Shown here piece after piece: positions 17,479-26,900 of a stretch of DNA of 64,000 bases. The DNA is taken from the NCBI RefSeq assembly GCF_002893765.1, contig NZ_CP025938.1, positions 434,001-498,000 of the forward strand, given 5' to 3'. The notes under the pieces were generated by a model, which was not told the DNA's origin, searched no databases, and worked only from the letters and a program-made list of their open reading frames with translations. Source of the stretch: Tamlana carrageenivorans. GTDB taxonomy: Bacteria; Bacteroidota; Bacteroidia; Flavobacteriales; Flavobacteriaceae. How positions within the stretch are numbered: the stretch's first letter is position 1; every line of letters starts with the position of its first letter. The position numbers and the translations under genes were made by a program.

Positions 17479-18456
17479 ACCCGTTGTGCATTATGATTTA
17501 AAAGAAAAAAGTTGTTCATCTTACTGAAAATCAGTAAATTGATTTAACTACAAATCATTAATAATGAACAACTTGAGTGCAAATTACGAAAGAATATTGG
17601 AAGTATTAAGAAAAATATCGAAAGAACAACTTTTAAGTTATCAAAGACGACAACCAAAGCTTAGTGATTTAGAACTTATCAGTTTGAGTCTTACTGCCGA
17701 ATTTATGGGAATAGATAGTGAAAATGACCTTTTTAGAAAACTTCCAGATTCCCTATTATCAAAAATAGAGAGAAGTGTCTACAATAGAAGAAGACGAAAA
17801 CTAGTTAATAAGCTCAACAGTATCAGGTTAAGCTTAGCTTCCCATTTTAATGAATTTGAAGATTATTTTGTAGTAGATAGTATGCCCTTAGAAGTTTGTA
17901 AATTATCACGCAGTTCTCGTTCAAAGATTTGTAAAGAAAACACTTATGCATTTCCAGATAAAGGTTATTGTGCAGCTCAAAGTTCTAATTATTACGGTTA
18001 TAAACTGCACGCTGTTTGTTCTGTAAATGGTGTCTTTCAAAGTATCGATTTGAGTCCAGCATCTGTACACGATATTAATTATCTTAAAGATATTAAGATG
18101 CAAATAAGCGATTGTACATTAATTGGTGATAAAGGCTATTTATCAACAGAAATACAGCTTAACTTGTTTGAAACCTGTAATATAACGCTAAATACACCTA
18201 TGAGAAGCAATCAAAAAAATTACAAAGTACAGCCTTATGTATTTAGAAAAAAGAGGAAAAGGATAGAAACATTATTTTCACAACTTTGTGACCAATTTAT
18301 GATAAGACGCAATTATGCTAAAACTTTTGAAGGTTTTAAAACAAGAATCGTAGCTAAGATAACTGCTTTAACAACTATTCAGTATATCAATAAGTTTATT
18401 TTTGGGAGAAACATTAATAATATTAAAATTAGCATTATTTAAAATGCACAACGGGT
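17479..18456 (+). mobile_element. IS982-family insertion sequence
   Basis: The inverted repeat ends are ACCCGTTGTGCATT at 17479 and its complement AATGCACAACGGGT ending at 18456. A 6-bp direct repeat, TTATTA, flanks it at 17473-17478 and 18457-18462. Length is 978 bp, normal for IS982. One intact transposase gene. Confidence 0.85.
17564..18442 (+). CDS. IS982-family transposase
   Basis: A 292-residue protein. The N-terminal segment (KLSDLELISLSLTAEFMGIDSENDLF) and catalytic motifs FVVDSMPLEVCK, IGDKGYLS and KRIETLFSQLCDQF are those of IS982 transposases. The frame is intact and it sits between the element's inverted repeats. Confidence 0.93.
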   Translation: MNNLSANYERILEVLRKISKEQLLSYQRRQPKLSDLELISLSLTAEFMGIDSENDLFRKLPDSLLSKIERSVYNRRRRKLVNKLNSIRLSLASHFNEFEDYFVVDSMPLEVCKLSRSSRSKICKENTYAFPDKGYCAAQSSNYYGYKLHAVCSVNGVFQSIDLSPASVHDINYLKDIKMQISDCTLIGDKGYLSTEIQLNLFETCNITLNTPMRSNQKNYKVQPYVFRKKRKRIETLFSQLCDQFMIRRNYAKTFEGFKTRIVAKITALTTIQYINKFIFGRNINNIKISII

Positions 18457-18721
18457 TTATTAGATTAAATGATTGTTCCAAATTTATAATCTTTTATAGG
18501 GTTTCACAGGTATTTAATTAATGTTAAATTTTAAGATTGCTTTAGGGAATTTAGTGAAATTGTGTATTTTTCGGCCAAAATTGCACCACAACCTTTTTCA
18601 AAATATTCCATTAATATTTTAAAAGGATAAAAACCCAAATCAACTAATCGCAGCTCTTTCCTTTTCAAGACTTCCCTCAAAATATTTGAAATGACTTTGA
18701 GCTCATACTAAACTTGACATC

Positions 18722-19675
18722 ATGAACTTATTATTCAAAATGAGTAGTCTACTACTATTTGTATTTTGTTGTACCCCAAATTGGTCTCAGGGGCAAACAA
18801 GTGAAAGCACTTATAATATTATAGACATTTATAAGGCTACAAAGCAGAATTATGATTCGGCTAAAATGATTACCCCTCTAATTACCGAAGATATTAAGTA
18901 TGACGAGAATATTGTTTACAAGAAAACCCGTCAAAAAAAATTAGAGTTAGACGTCTACAGTCCTTCCAAAAAGTCTAAAAAACTTATGCCAGCGGTTATA
19001 CTCGTTCATGGGGGAGGTTGGCTAACAGGGCAAAAAGAAAACCAACGCGTTATGGCGCAGCATCTGGCTTTAAAAGGTTTTGTAGGTATTTCTATAGCTT
19101 ATAGTTTGAGTTTAGAAGCCCGTTATCCTGCATCTGTTTTCGATGTTAAAGATGCCATTAAATGGGTAAGAAAAAATGCTAAAAAGTACAAAATAAACCC
19201 TAATCAGATTGCTGTTTTGGGTGCCGATTCTGGAGGATTGTTGGCTACTTTAGCGGGTACAACATCACACCTTAAAGTTTTCAGTACAGATGATGATATC
19301 TCTGAAAAAGTTCAGGCGGTTATAAATATAGACGGTATTGTGTCTTTAGTTCATCGTAATGCGCCTACCGAAAATAGTATGGCTAGCATTTGGCTGAACG
19401 GTTCGCGCGATAAAAATGAAAAATCATGGATGGAAGCTTCACCCCTTCAATATGTTGGAGAACAAACACCTCCTGTACTCTTTATTAATGGTCCGAATCC
19501 AGAAATTCATGCTGGAAAAAGCGATATGACAACCTTATTGAAAATTTTTCAAACCTACACCGAAACACGCACCATTCCAAATGCTCCACCAGCATTTTGG
19601 CTAATGGATCCTTGGTTTGACATGACCTTAGATTATAGTGTTAACTTTTTAAACAAAGTGTTTGGACGATCGTAA
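18722..19675 (+). CDS. Alpha/beta-hydrolase paralogue lacking catalytic Ser and His (probable pseudoenzyme)
   Basis: A 317-residue protein with a signal peptide (cleavage near NWSQG). The oxyanion motif HGGGW (96-100) and the following LTGQKENQRVMAQHLAL are kept. Aligned without gaps to the paralogue at 46305-47255, the nucleophile motif GTSAG becomes GADSG, so Asp169 replaces the catalytic Ser. The C-terminal PHSFW becomes PPAFW, so Pro290 replaces the catalytic His. The paralogue belongs to the acetyl/feruloyl esterase-like group. This copy is therefore probably inactive, or uses Ser170 in an unusual register. No operator is visible upstream. Confidence 0.8.
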   Translation: MNLLFKMSSLLLFVFCCTPNWSQGQTSESTYNIIDIYKATKQNYDSAKMITPLITEDIKYDENIVYKKTRQKKLELDVYSPSKKSKKLMPAVILVHGGGWLTGQKENQRVMAQHLALKGFVGISIAYSLSLEARYPASVFDVKDAIKWVRKNAKKYKINPNQIAVLGADSGGLLATLAGTTSHLKVFSTDDDISEKVQAVINIDGIVSLVHRNAPTENSMASIWLNGSRDKNEKSWMEASPLQYVGEQTPPVLFINGPNPEIHAGKSDMTTLLKIFQTYTETRTIPNAPPAFWLMDPWFDMTLDYSVNFLNKVFGRS

Positions 19676-19705
19676 TACGACTACACTTACCGCAGGATTG
19701 CTGCC

Positions 19706-19876
19706 AAAAAAAAACTGTTCAACCTTAAAAAAGACTGAACAGTTCTAAACTAACCAAACATTTTATATGAAAAACGAACCACTGTTTTACATTAACGGCG
19801 CAAAGTTCTGCATAAACCCAAGTGTATTTTATGATAAAAGTCATGAACCCCTATAAAGTCTGTTAAAATCGCGTTA
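19706..19876 (-). repeat. Hairpin repeat module, copy 5 (dispersed, diverged)
   Basis: It lies 2.3 kb from the tandem array. The stem AACTGTTCA/TGAACAGTT is kept although the loop sequence is entirely different, and the minus-side T-run is kept while the plus-side run is broken. About 100 bp from TAAACTAACC to AGTGTATTT match copies 1-4 closely. The small plus frame (19767-19856, 29 codons) survives with several amino-acid changes. Confidence 0.75.
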
Positions 19877-19909
19877 AAATGAATCATGTACTTTATAAAT
19901 TCAGCTTCT

Positions 19910-20659
19910 CTATTTTAATAGTTTTGCAATATTAGGGACGTTTTTCTTTAATTCGGCAACCGCTAATTTAGCCACCTCTGTGGCCCCGAGCTTAGACAAA
20001 TGGGTGTCATCATGTTTGGCGGCTTTATAATAAGAAGAGGTTCCTGCTTCAAAATGAAGATGCAGTAATTTTGATTTCTCTACACCGTAGCTGGTTTCCA
20101 AAATTTCAGTTTTATACTGAAGATCTATAAAAGGCACTTGGTACTCTGAAGCCACTAAACGCACCTCTAAGGGATAAGCACCATGGGTATCCATTAATAC
20201 GCCTTGCTCGTTAAAATTACGTCGCACTATGGATGAAAACAAAATAGGTATAGCGCCTTTTTCACGTGTTTCTAATACATAATTAATCAAATTGTGACGG
20301 TAGGTCGTATGCGGATTTGTAAAACGCTCTGGCGATTTTTTCTTTTGATCGTTATGCCCAAACTGGATAAACACATAATCGCCCTTTTTTAAGGTTTTCA
20401 TAATGGCATCCCAACGTCCTTCGGCTCTAAAACTTTTGGAGCTTCTACCGTTTACAGCCCGGTTATCGATGGTCACCTCATCTTTAAAAAAAGGTGGCAA
20501 AACTTGTCCCCAGCCATGTTCTGGGTTTACTTCTGGATTCTTTTTATTGGCCATGGTCGAATCGCCTATCATATATATGGTTGTGTTTTGAGCAAAACCG
20601 TTTATTAAAAATAGCATGGCTAAGGCAAGTGCGTATTGTTTTAATTTAAGATGTGTCAT
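19910..20659 (-). CDS. Rhamnogalacturonan acetylesterase-like SGNH hydrolase (CE12-like)
   Basis: A 249-residue protein with signal peptide (end near GFAQ). SGNH blocks: IGDSTMA (Ser nucleophile at about 34), NGRSSKSF, FGHNDQKKK, and DDTHLSKLG (Asp-His pair) near the C-terminus. This pattern fits rhamnogalacturonan acetylesterases, which remove acetyl groups from pectin galacturonate so that lyases can act. Its ATG directly follows the TAA of the upstream PL10-CE8 gene (TAAATG), so the two are translationally coupled. It should be controlled by the operator at 22671. Confidence 0.85.
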   Translation of the reverse strand: MTHLKLKQYALALAMLFLINGFAQNTTIYMIGDSTMANKKNPEVNPEHGWGQVLPPFFKDEVTIDNRAVNGRSSKSFRAEGRWDAIMKTLKKGDYVFIQFGHNDQKKKSPERFTNPHTTYRHNLINYVLETREKGAIPILFSSIVRRNFNEQGVLMDTHGAYPLEVRLVASEYQVPFIDLQYKTEILETSYGVEKSKLLHLHFEAGTSSYYKAAKHDDTHLSKLGATEVAKLAVAELKKNVPNIAKLLK

Positions 20660-22657
20660 TTATTTATGGTTTTTACTAAAATCGGTTCCTAAAATATTAT
20701 CAACGGTGTATTTTTTAGCTTCTTTTTTAGATAATTGGTGCGACCAGCCAACGCGTTTATCAGGCTGAAATCCAGCTCCTGTATTGTTATACTCGGCATA
20801 AAAAGCTGTTTTTTCGGCTTCCTTTTTATTCCAATTATGCCAGCCCTCGGGTAAAATTTGATTGCCCAATTCACAATGCATGAAAACCGTTTTGGCATGT
20901 AAGCGCCAAGGCCTCCCTAAGTACACGGCATCAAGACCAGCATCGGCTGTAATATTACAGTTTTTAAAAACATAACCAAAAGCCTCGCCTTGAGGGGTTG
21001 AAGCCGCTGTGATGTATGAATTTGATTTACTGTGAATGCGACACCCTTCAAACAACACCGTAGCTTCACCAAATATAAAATCGGTACTCCCTTCGATGTA
21101 GCAGTTTTTAAAATACTGTTTAAATCCTTCTCCAGCGGTATATAAGGTATCTTGAAAACCTAAAAGTTTACAATTTTCAAAATAGCAACGGTTAGCATTT
21201 ACAGAAAGCGCAATGGCCTGCCCAACTTGCCCTGCCGTGTTTTTTATAGTTAAATTTTTAGCAATAAAATCGTCGCCTTCAATTAATACTGTTGATGTAT
21301 GAAAAGTGCTGTTTCTACCTAAATTAGTTTTAGAGAAATAATCATTATATGAAATGATGGTATGTTCTTGACTTTCTCCTATTAGAGTCACTTTAGTATT
21401 CCAAGAATACACATGGACTTTTTCGTTATAAACCCCGTTTTTTACATGAATAATAACCCGTTGGTAAGGAAAGGCTTTTGCGGCATAAATGGCATCCTGT
21501 ATGTTATGAAAATCGCCACTACCATCTTTAGCCACCACCATGTTATAAGGATCTTTAGCTGATTTTTTCACAGGCTTCGTATCGTATTTAGACTTCCATT
21601 TTGGGTATTTAGCTAAAATTTTTCGAGGCGTATCAGTATACCAAGCATAACCACTGCGACGTTCAATTCCAATTTCGGCTAAAGTCGCTTTTTTTATGCC
21701 ATCGCGATCACAGAAAAACGGTGTATTATCGTCCAGCTCCATAAACCGCGCCCAAATGGGCTCGCCATTTTGGACTTTTACCATTTTCATATCAATATAA
21801 TTACCGTTAGCATCACGAATAGGTTGGCGTTTTAAGTTGGTTATTTTTACCAATTGAAACCATGCCACTGCTTTATTTACAGCATTAATAATTTCTGCAG
21901 AAGGCTTATCTATAGACATTAAAAGCGCTACAATATTGGCAGACTCCTTTCCGCTTAAAGATGGTAATTCGTAGGATCGTGCTTTTGCTGGTTGTAAACT
22001 ACGTTCATCATACTGCGCGCACCAGGCGGTTAACTCCCCGTTTTGTTTGTATTGTGTTTTAAGAATACAGTCTATTCCCTTATTAAAAGCCACCTCAACT
22101 TTGTTTAGCAGTTGTGGTGGCAACTTGATGGATAATTCATCGGACTGCTCCTTCAAGGCTTTTAAAAGCTCGAGAATGTTAACCATGGAATCATCGTTGT
22201 AGGTAATATGAGAATAATACCCTTTTCTTAAGGGATAAAACTGAGGCCATCCCCCATTGTCGTATTGGGCTTCCAATAAGTATTGAACGCCGTTAATGAA
22301 CGCCGATTTGTAGCGCGGGTCAGGCACCTGTCGGTATACCTTGGACAAAAACAACATTTCTTGAATAGTAGCACCATTATCGGTGGTCACATTTTTACTG
22401 CTAGACTTCTGTCTTTTTAACTGGGATATTTCTGAAGCGCTTAAGTGTTTTTGCATTTGAATATTTTTAGGCCAGCCTCCTATATCGCGTTGGTAAATCA
22501 ATACATTTTCTGCAATGTCTATAGCTTCTTTTGAGGCAAACCAAGCACCTTCCTCTTGATGCACAATTCTTCCCCATGATTTGGGATGCACTTGCGCCTG
22601 AATTTGCAGACCAAACACCACCATAAAACCCACTAATAATAGCTTATAATTACGCAT
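20660..22657 (-). CDS. PL10 pectate lyase - CE8 pectin methylesterase fusion
   Basis: A 665-residue secreted protein with signal peptide (end near IQAQ, about 22). The PL10 domain covers about 28-350 (NVLIYQRDIGGWPKN, LLEAQYDNGGWPQFYP, AWCAQYDERSLQPAKARSYELPSLSG). The CE8 domain covers about 370-655 (VVAKDGSGDFHNIQDAI, GQAIAL, QDTLY at about 502, DFIFG, YLGRPW at about 582, ILPEGWHNW). Demethylation by CE8 produces the substrate for PL10, so the fusion couples the steps. There is no T9SS domain, so a periplasmic or soluble location is likely. An operator lies 14 bp upstream of the start. Confidence 0.93.
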   Translation of the reverse strand: MRNYKLLLVGFMVVFGLQIQAQVHPKSWGRIVHQEEGAWFASKEAIDIAENVLIYQRDIGGWPKNIQMQKHLSASEISQLKRQKSSSKNVTTDNGATIQEMLFLSKVYRQVPDPRYKSAFINGVQYLLEAQYDNGGWPQFYPLRKGYYSHITYNDDSMVNILELLKALKEQSDELSIKLPPQLLNKVEVAFNKGIDCILKTQYKQNGELTAWCAQYDERSLQPAKARSYELPSLSGKESANIVALLMSIDKPSAEIINAVNKAVAWFQLVKITNLKRQPIRDANGNYIDMKMVKVQNGEPIWARFMELDDNTPFFCDRDGIKKATLAEIGIERRSGYAWYTDTPRKILAKYPKWKSKYDTKPVKKSAKDPYNMVVAKDGSGDFHNIQDAIYAAKAFPYQRVIIHVKNGVYNEKVHVYSWNTKVTLIGESQEHTIISYNDYFSKTNLGRNSTFHTSTVLIEGDDFIAKNLTIKNTAGQVGQAIALSVNANRCYFENCKLLGFQDTLYTAGEGFKQYFKNCYIEGSTDFIFGEATVLFEGCRIHSKSNSYITAASTPQGEAFGYVFKNCNITADAGLDAVYLGRPWRLHAKTVFMHCELGNQILPEGWHNWNKKEAEKTAFYAEYNNTGAGFQPDKRVGWSHQLSKKEAKKYTVDNILGTDFSKNHK

Positions 22658-22670
22658 AAATTTAATTCAT

Positions 22671-22684
22671 TTTAATCGATTGCA
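22671..22684 (-). promoter_or_regulatory. LacI-type operator, PL10-CE8 / acetylesterase operon
   Basis: TTTAATCGATTGCA, a variant of TGTAATCGATTACA. On the minus strand it directly follows a -7-like box TAATTTTA (22692-22685). Confidence 0.65.
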
Positions 22685-22767
22685 TAAAATTACTAAATCT
22701 TGCAGATTTAAACCTATTAATTGGTGCCCAAAACACCGAAATTTAAAATACAAGCTGCCCTAAAAGT

Positions 22768-22799
22768 AAAAAGGGCATCCATAACGGACACCCTTTTTT
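22768..22799 (-). terminator. Terminator downstream of the secreted accessory protein gene
   Basis: AAAAAGGG pairs with CCCTTTTT, with an inner TCC/GGA pair. The minus strand ends in a T-run, about 36 bp past the stop at 22835. Confidence 0.6.
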
Positions 22800-22834
22800 A
22801 GTTCAAATAAGTTGTTGTTGTTGTTGTAGAATTA

Positions 22835-23614
22835 TTATCTCACTAATAATTTCACTGATTTCTCTCCCTCAATCGTTTTAACGGTTGCGATATAAAAACC
22901 TGATTTTAAGGAGAATCTAGTATCTGAAGAAGCTCTTAAAGATTTCACTAAAGCTCCCGTAAGCGTGTAAACATTGATAGACGTTGCACTTGTGACATTA
23001 GAAACTAACACTTGGTTTCCAACCGCTTGTACATGAGTTGAAACTTTTGAGTTAACATCTTTATTACTTAAAAGTGTAGAACTCACCTCTATTTTATAAT
23101 AGTTTACAGCGTTATCAGATGAAAAAATATGAATATCAGTTCCCTTACCGGTATAATCCACTTCTAGGTAACGCGTATCTGTATCCCCTGGACTATCCAG
23201 TTTAGCTAATACATTCCCATTACCATCGCTAATAATTAATGCTCGAGGTGTACTTGTCCCACTAAATCGGTACCAAACTTTAACAGCTACTGCACCACCT
23301 ACTTCAAAACGGAAGTAACGTCGTGTTGGCAACCCATCGGTACCTACCGCACTACTTCCTTGACCTCTAAAACGATTCACTGAAGTATAGCCATCCGGCC
23401 ACGTTTGAGCATTAGGTTCTCTTTTACCAAAAGTTGAGCCTCCAGGCACAATATTTAATCCTCGTATGGTAGTTGTTGTGGCGTAATCATCCCCTGCTGG
23501 AAATTCTGAAGTATTGCCACCTAAGTCCCAAACCTCATCAGAGACTATTTGTGCTTGTATTGTTACCGAAAAAAGTAAAATTGGTAAAATAATTAGAAGT
23601 AATTGTTTTTTCAT
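22835..23614 (-). CDS. Secreted non-catalytic pectinase-type accessory protein with T9SS domain
   Basis: A 259-residue protein. The signal peptide ends near IQAQ (about 22). A beta-sandwich-like module at about 25-180 opens with VWDLGG and closes with NYYKIEVS. A T9SS sorting domain (NQVLVSNVTSATSINVYTLTG to KSVKLLVR) ends it. No lyase, esterase or hydrolase motifs are present. The module resembles the region at about 165-335 of the neighbouring 1197-residue CE8 protein (VWDFGA to SYYRIHR), suggesting a stand-alone carbohydrate-binding unit displayed on the cell surface. It has its own operator. Pectin binding is inferred, not shown. Confidence 0.7.
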   Translation of the reverse strand: MKKQLLLIILPILLFSVTIQAQIVSDEVWDLGGNTSEFPAGDDYATTTTIRGLNIVPGGSTFGKREPNAQTWPDGYTSVNRFRGQGSSAVGTDGLPTRRYFRFEVGGAVAVKVWYRFSGTSTPRALIISDGNGNVLAKLDSPGDTDTRYLEVDYTGKGTDIHIFSSDNAVNYYKIEVSSTLLSNKDVNSKVSTHVQAVGNQVLVSNVTSATSINVYTLTGALVKSLRASSDTRFSLKSGFYIATVKTIEGEKSVKLLVR

Positions 23615-23978
23615 TTTTAAAAAGTTTTTAGTTATTAAATTTAGTTATTGTAATCGATTGCCTAAATTATATATTATTTCTGATTAAACAAAATAATTTT
23701 CATTTTTAACATTCAATTTTTTGTTATTTCGTGAAAAAAACACAGTTCTGTAACATTTTTATCACCTATTAACGTTAAGAGATTCGGTTTTTCCTAAATA
23801 AAAAGAAGCTGTCCTAAAAAGTTGATTTTACGTCAATCTGAATTCATTTCAGATGCTCATAATCATTAAATTCTCAATGATATGACATTCTGTATCGTGT
23901 ACAGCATGACGATTTGTTCAATTTTTTGAGACAGCCTCCTACTTCTTTAAAAACCTAATTTATAGGCTTACTTGGTTT
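23615..23978. other. Intergenic gap with operator and a dispersed hairpin element
   Basis: A 364-bp gap. It holds the operator at 23649-23662. A palindromic segment at about 23805-23940 begins AAGCTGTCCTAAAAAG and ends TTTTTTGAGACAGCC. It contains the 30-bp block 23830-23859 that recurs inverted at 41916-41945. No gene is visible. Confidence 0.6.
23649..23662 (-). promoter_or_regulatory. LacI-type operator, secreted accessory protein gene
   Basis: TGTAATCGATTGCC, 35 bp upstream of the start at 23614. On the minus strand a -7-like TAATTTAG (23669-23662) overlaps it by one base. Confidence 0.65.
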
Positions 23979-26900
23979 TTAATGTGCTAAAACTTTAACC
24001 ACTTTAACACCCTCGGCATTCTTCACCTTAATAATATAGATGCCATTATTTATTTGAAAACTACGATCTGTAGACGTACTAAATGTTTTTACAACGCCTC
24101 CTGTGATATTGTATACTTCAATTTTAGTTTGAGATTTCACGTTCGAAATATAAATCTGACCGTTATAACCTTTAATCAATACCGTATTGGCAGCTTCCGC
24201 TGGATTAGTTACATCTAAAACAAGAACAGAAATAGGATCCCAGTTATCATTACCTTTTGTAAACTCAAACGGTACAGCATCGGTACCATCTTTTAATACT
24301 GGTGCGGTTAATACGGTAGACCATGATGCCCGGTTAGCCGAATTATCAACTGGTGCTTTCTCTATGGTTCCATATTCATACATTAAATCTGATTCACCGC
24401 TTAAAGAGTTTGTCCAACCCTCTGGACTAATTAGTGACAAACCTTCCGAACCAGGATAGGTTGATGCATCGATAGTCGTTTCTAGAAACACAACTTCACT
24501 GGTATTGGCTCGCCAAGGACGGCCAAAATAACCTGGTTTAGAACCATGTTGAGAAGCCGTTTCAACCCCTGGAATGGTGGATTTAACATGACATTGGTAC
24601 ATTAAATACCCTCTACCGCTATCTTGTTGAGCTGCTGTAATATAAGCCGCATCACTAGAGGAGTCGCTGGTATTTAGTACAAAATCTGTTTGATAGAATA
24701 CAGCGGTCATACCACCAAAAATATAATCTACAGCCCCCATCATAGCACCTTTATACACCACAAGGCGAGATCCTGACCCACCATAGAAACTATCTTGACG
24801 CCCAATCACACGACAATTATTTAAAGTCACTTTATCGGTGTTATTTGCGATACCAATGGCAGCAGCTTGGGTGACGTAACCTTTCGATCGGTCTTGAACA
24901 TCGGTATTACCGTAATCTGTTGGTCTTACAGGTACTGAAGCCGATTTTTTAGCTTCAACAACATCTTGAGATTCTTTTAAAGATATGTATTGATTGAAGG
25001 AGTTTTCCAGAATAATATTTTCTGCAGTAAATCCATCAGCAGCTACAACAACTGTTGCATTCCAGTACGACGATCCGCCACCTGTACCTTCTTTATTTTC
25101 GTAGATTGTATACCCGTTCGCTTTGTTAACGGCTAAAGCTTCAGCACTCCATTTGTTATCTGGTCCTTGGCTATAGAAGTTATATTTTTGTCCGTAGTAA
25201 GACGTAATTCTAACCGCATTCGCATCAATATCAACACCCTTATTAAGAATGGCAATACTTGGAGATAAAGATGCATTTTTTAAGGTGACATTTTTAACGT
25301 TAATCACTAACATTTCTTCGTAGTTCCCTGGATCAATTAAAACCGTAACACGCTCATCATTTGGGCGATCCATTTCAGCTATGGCTACTAAAGCTTCTTT
25401 AATAGTCAGGTAATCTTTACCAGAACCTACAGTAATTGTGTCGGCAAAAGCTACCGCTGGCGTCACTTGAATATTAGTAAAATAAGTGGTACCTAATACA
25501 TTTAAAGTTACAGTTCCTGCTGTAGCCTCTGTATACATATACTCAACACGTTCAATCAAACTGGTGCTGTTACTATTTCCTATAACCGGTGTCCCACTTT
25601 CAATAGAAAAATTCGCTTGATAGTAGTAAGACACAATCATTTTATCGCCCGGATTCATAGATACTTCAATCGTGTTCGAATTTCCTGCTACTAAGTGCCC
25701 TTTAGCTACTTCATTTTTAACACCAGAAATTACTAAACCTTTATAATGAGTATCACTTGCTACGATGTTTTTATCATCGAAACTCCAGTTTGTAACCGGA
25801 TTAAAAGTTAAATTAATGGCAGTATTGGCTCCGTTAACAGTTAAATTTGCTGTAAGAGCTAATTCAAGCGCATAGGCATCTAACCCACCATAACTTACGG
25901 TGTATACGCCATCGCGTAAAGTCACCGCATCAACATTGGTAAAACTATACACATAGCTGTTATCGTTTAAATTGGTAAAAGTTAATTCCAATGCAGCATG
26001 CTGTGTAGCATCTAAATCTGGTGTATTAACAGCTACGGTGTACAATGGTTTTGCTGTAAAATCTATATCGGTAGTTTGAGTAGCATTAATAGTAATGGTG
26101 TTACTAGACATTTGGTAATCATCAACACCTTCTGCAATAATGGTATATTCCACACCAGACTCCAGGTCTACCGAGTAAGTTGCCGCACTTGTATTTATAG
26201 AAACGATTGGACTATAAACCGTATTTACAGCAGGATCTGGCTCGTAGGTTAATGTTAATTTACTTAAATCGGTTAAACCTGTAATAGAACCGGTTAAAGT
26301 ATGTAAATCTACTTTGGCAACAGTAACATCGTGCGTGGTTGTCGCGTTAGTCGCATCAAAGGTTAATCCGTTTGATATCACATAACCATTAGCGCCACCA
26401 AGACTTAAGTCGTAGCTATGACCAATAGGCAAAGCTACATTACAGCTTCCAGACGAAACAACTTCTGAGAATACTTTCCCCGTTTCACGATTGGTAAAAT
26501 CTAAAGTATAGCCGCTAGGAATACCTGCTGCAGCAGCTTCATCAATAGTCACGGCTACAGTAACAAATTCGGCTGGCTTTCTATGTATTCTATAATAACT
26601 AGGTTTATCAGCTGGATCGTAGATTTTAAAAGTTCCAGCACTTTTTGCTATAAAATTTATTTCTTGTAAAGTAGCGCCAACAGTAACTACATCATTTTGA
26701 TCGCCTGCCGTTGTGTTTTCAAAATGAAGTTCACCTACACCATTTTGAGCCAACATAAATATCGTGATCTCATCATCTTCATCCAAATCGATAGTCCAAA
26801 GTCTTTGCGTGCTAGAAGACGCCCCATTTTGATATAGTCTTCCTGTATACCCGGTTACGCCATTAATATTTTCATCGGTACGGGTTAGATTGGTATTGGT

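Noticed and set aside
22808..22826. GTT trinucleotide run as a regulatory repeat
   Set aside because: Only five to six units between a stop codon and its terminator; ordinary microsatellite.
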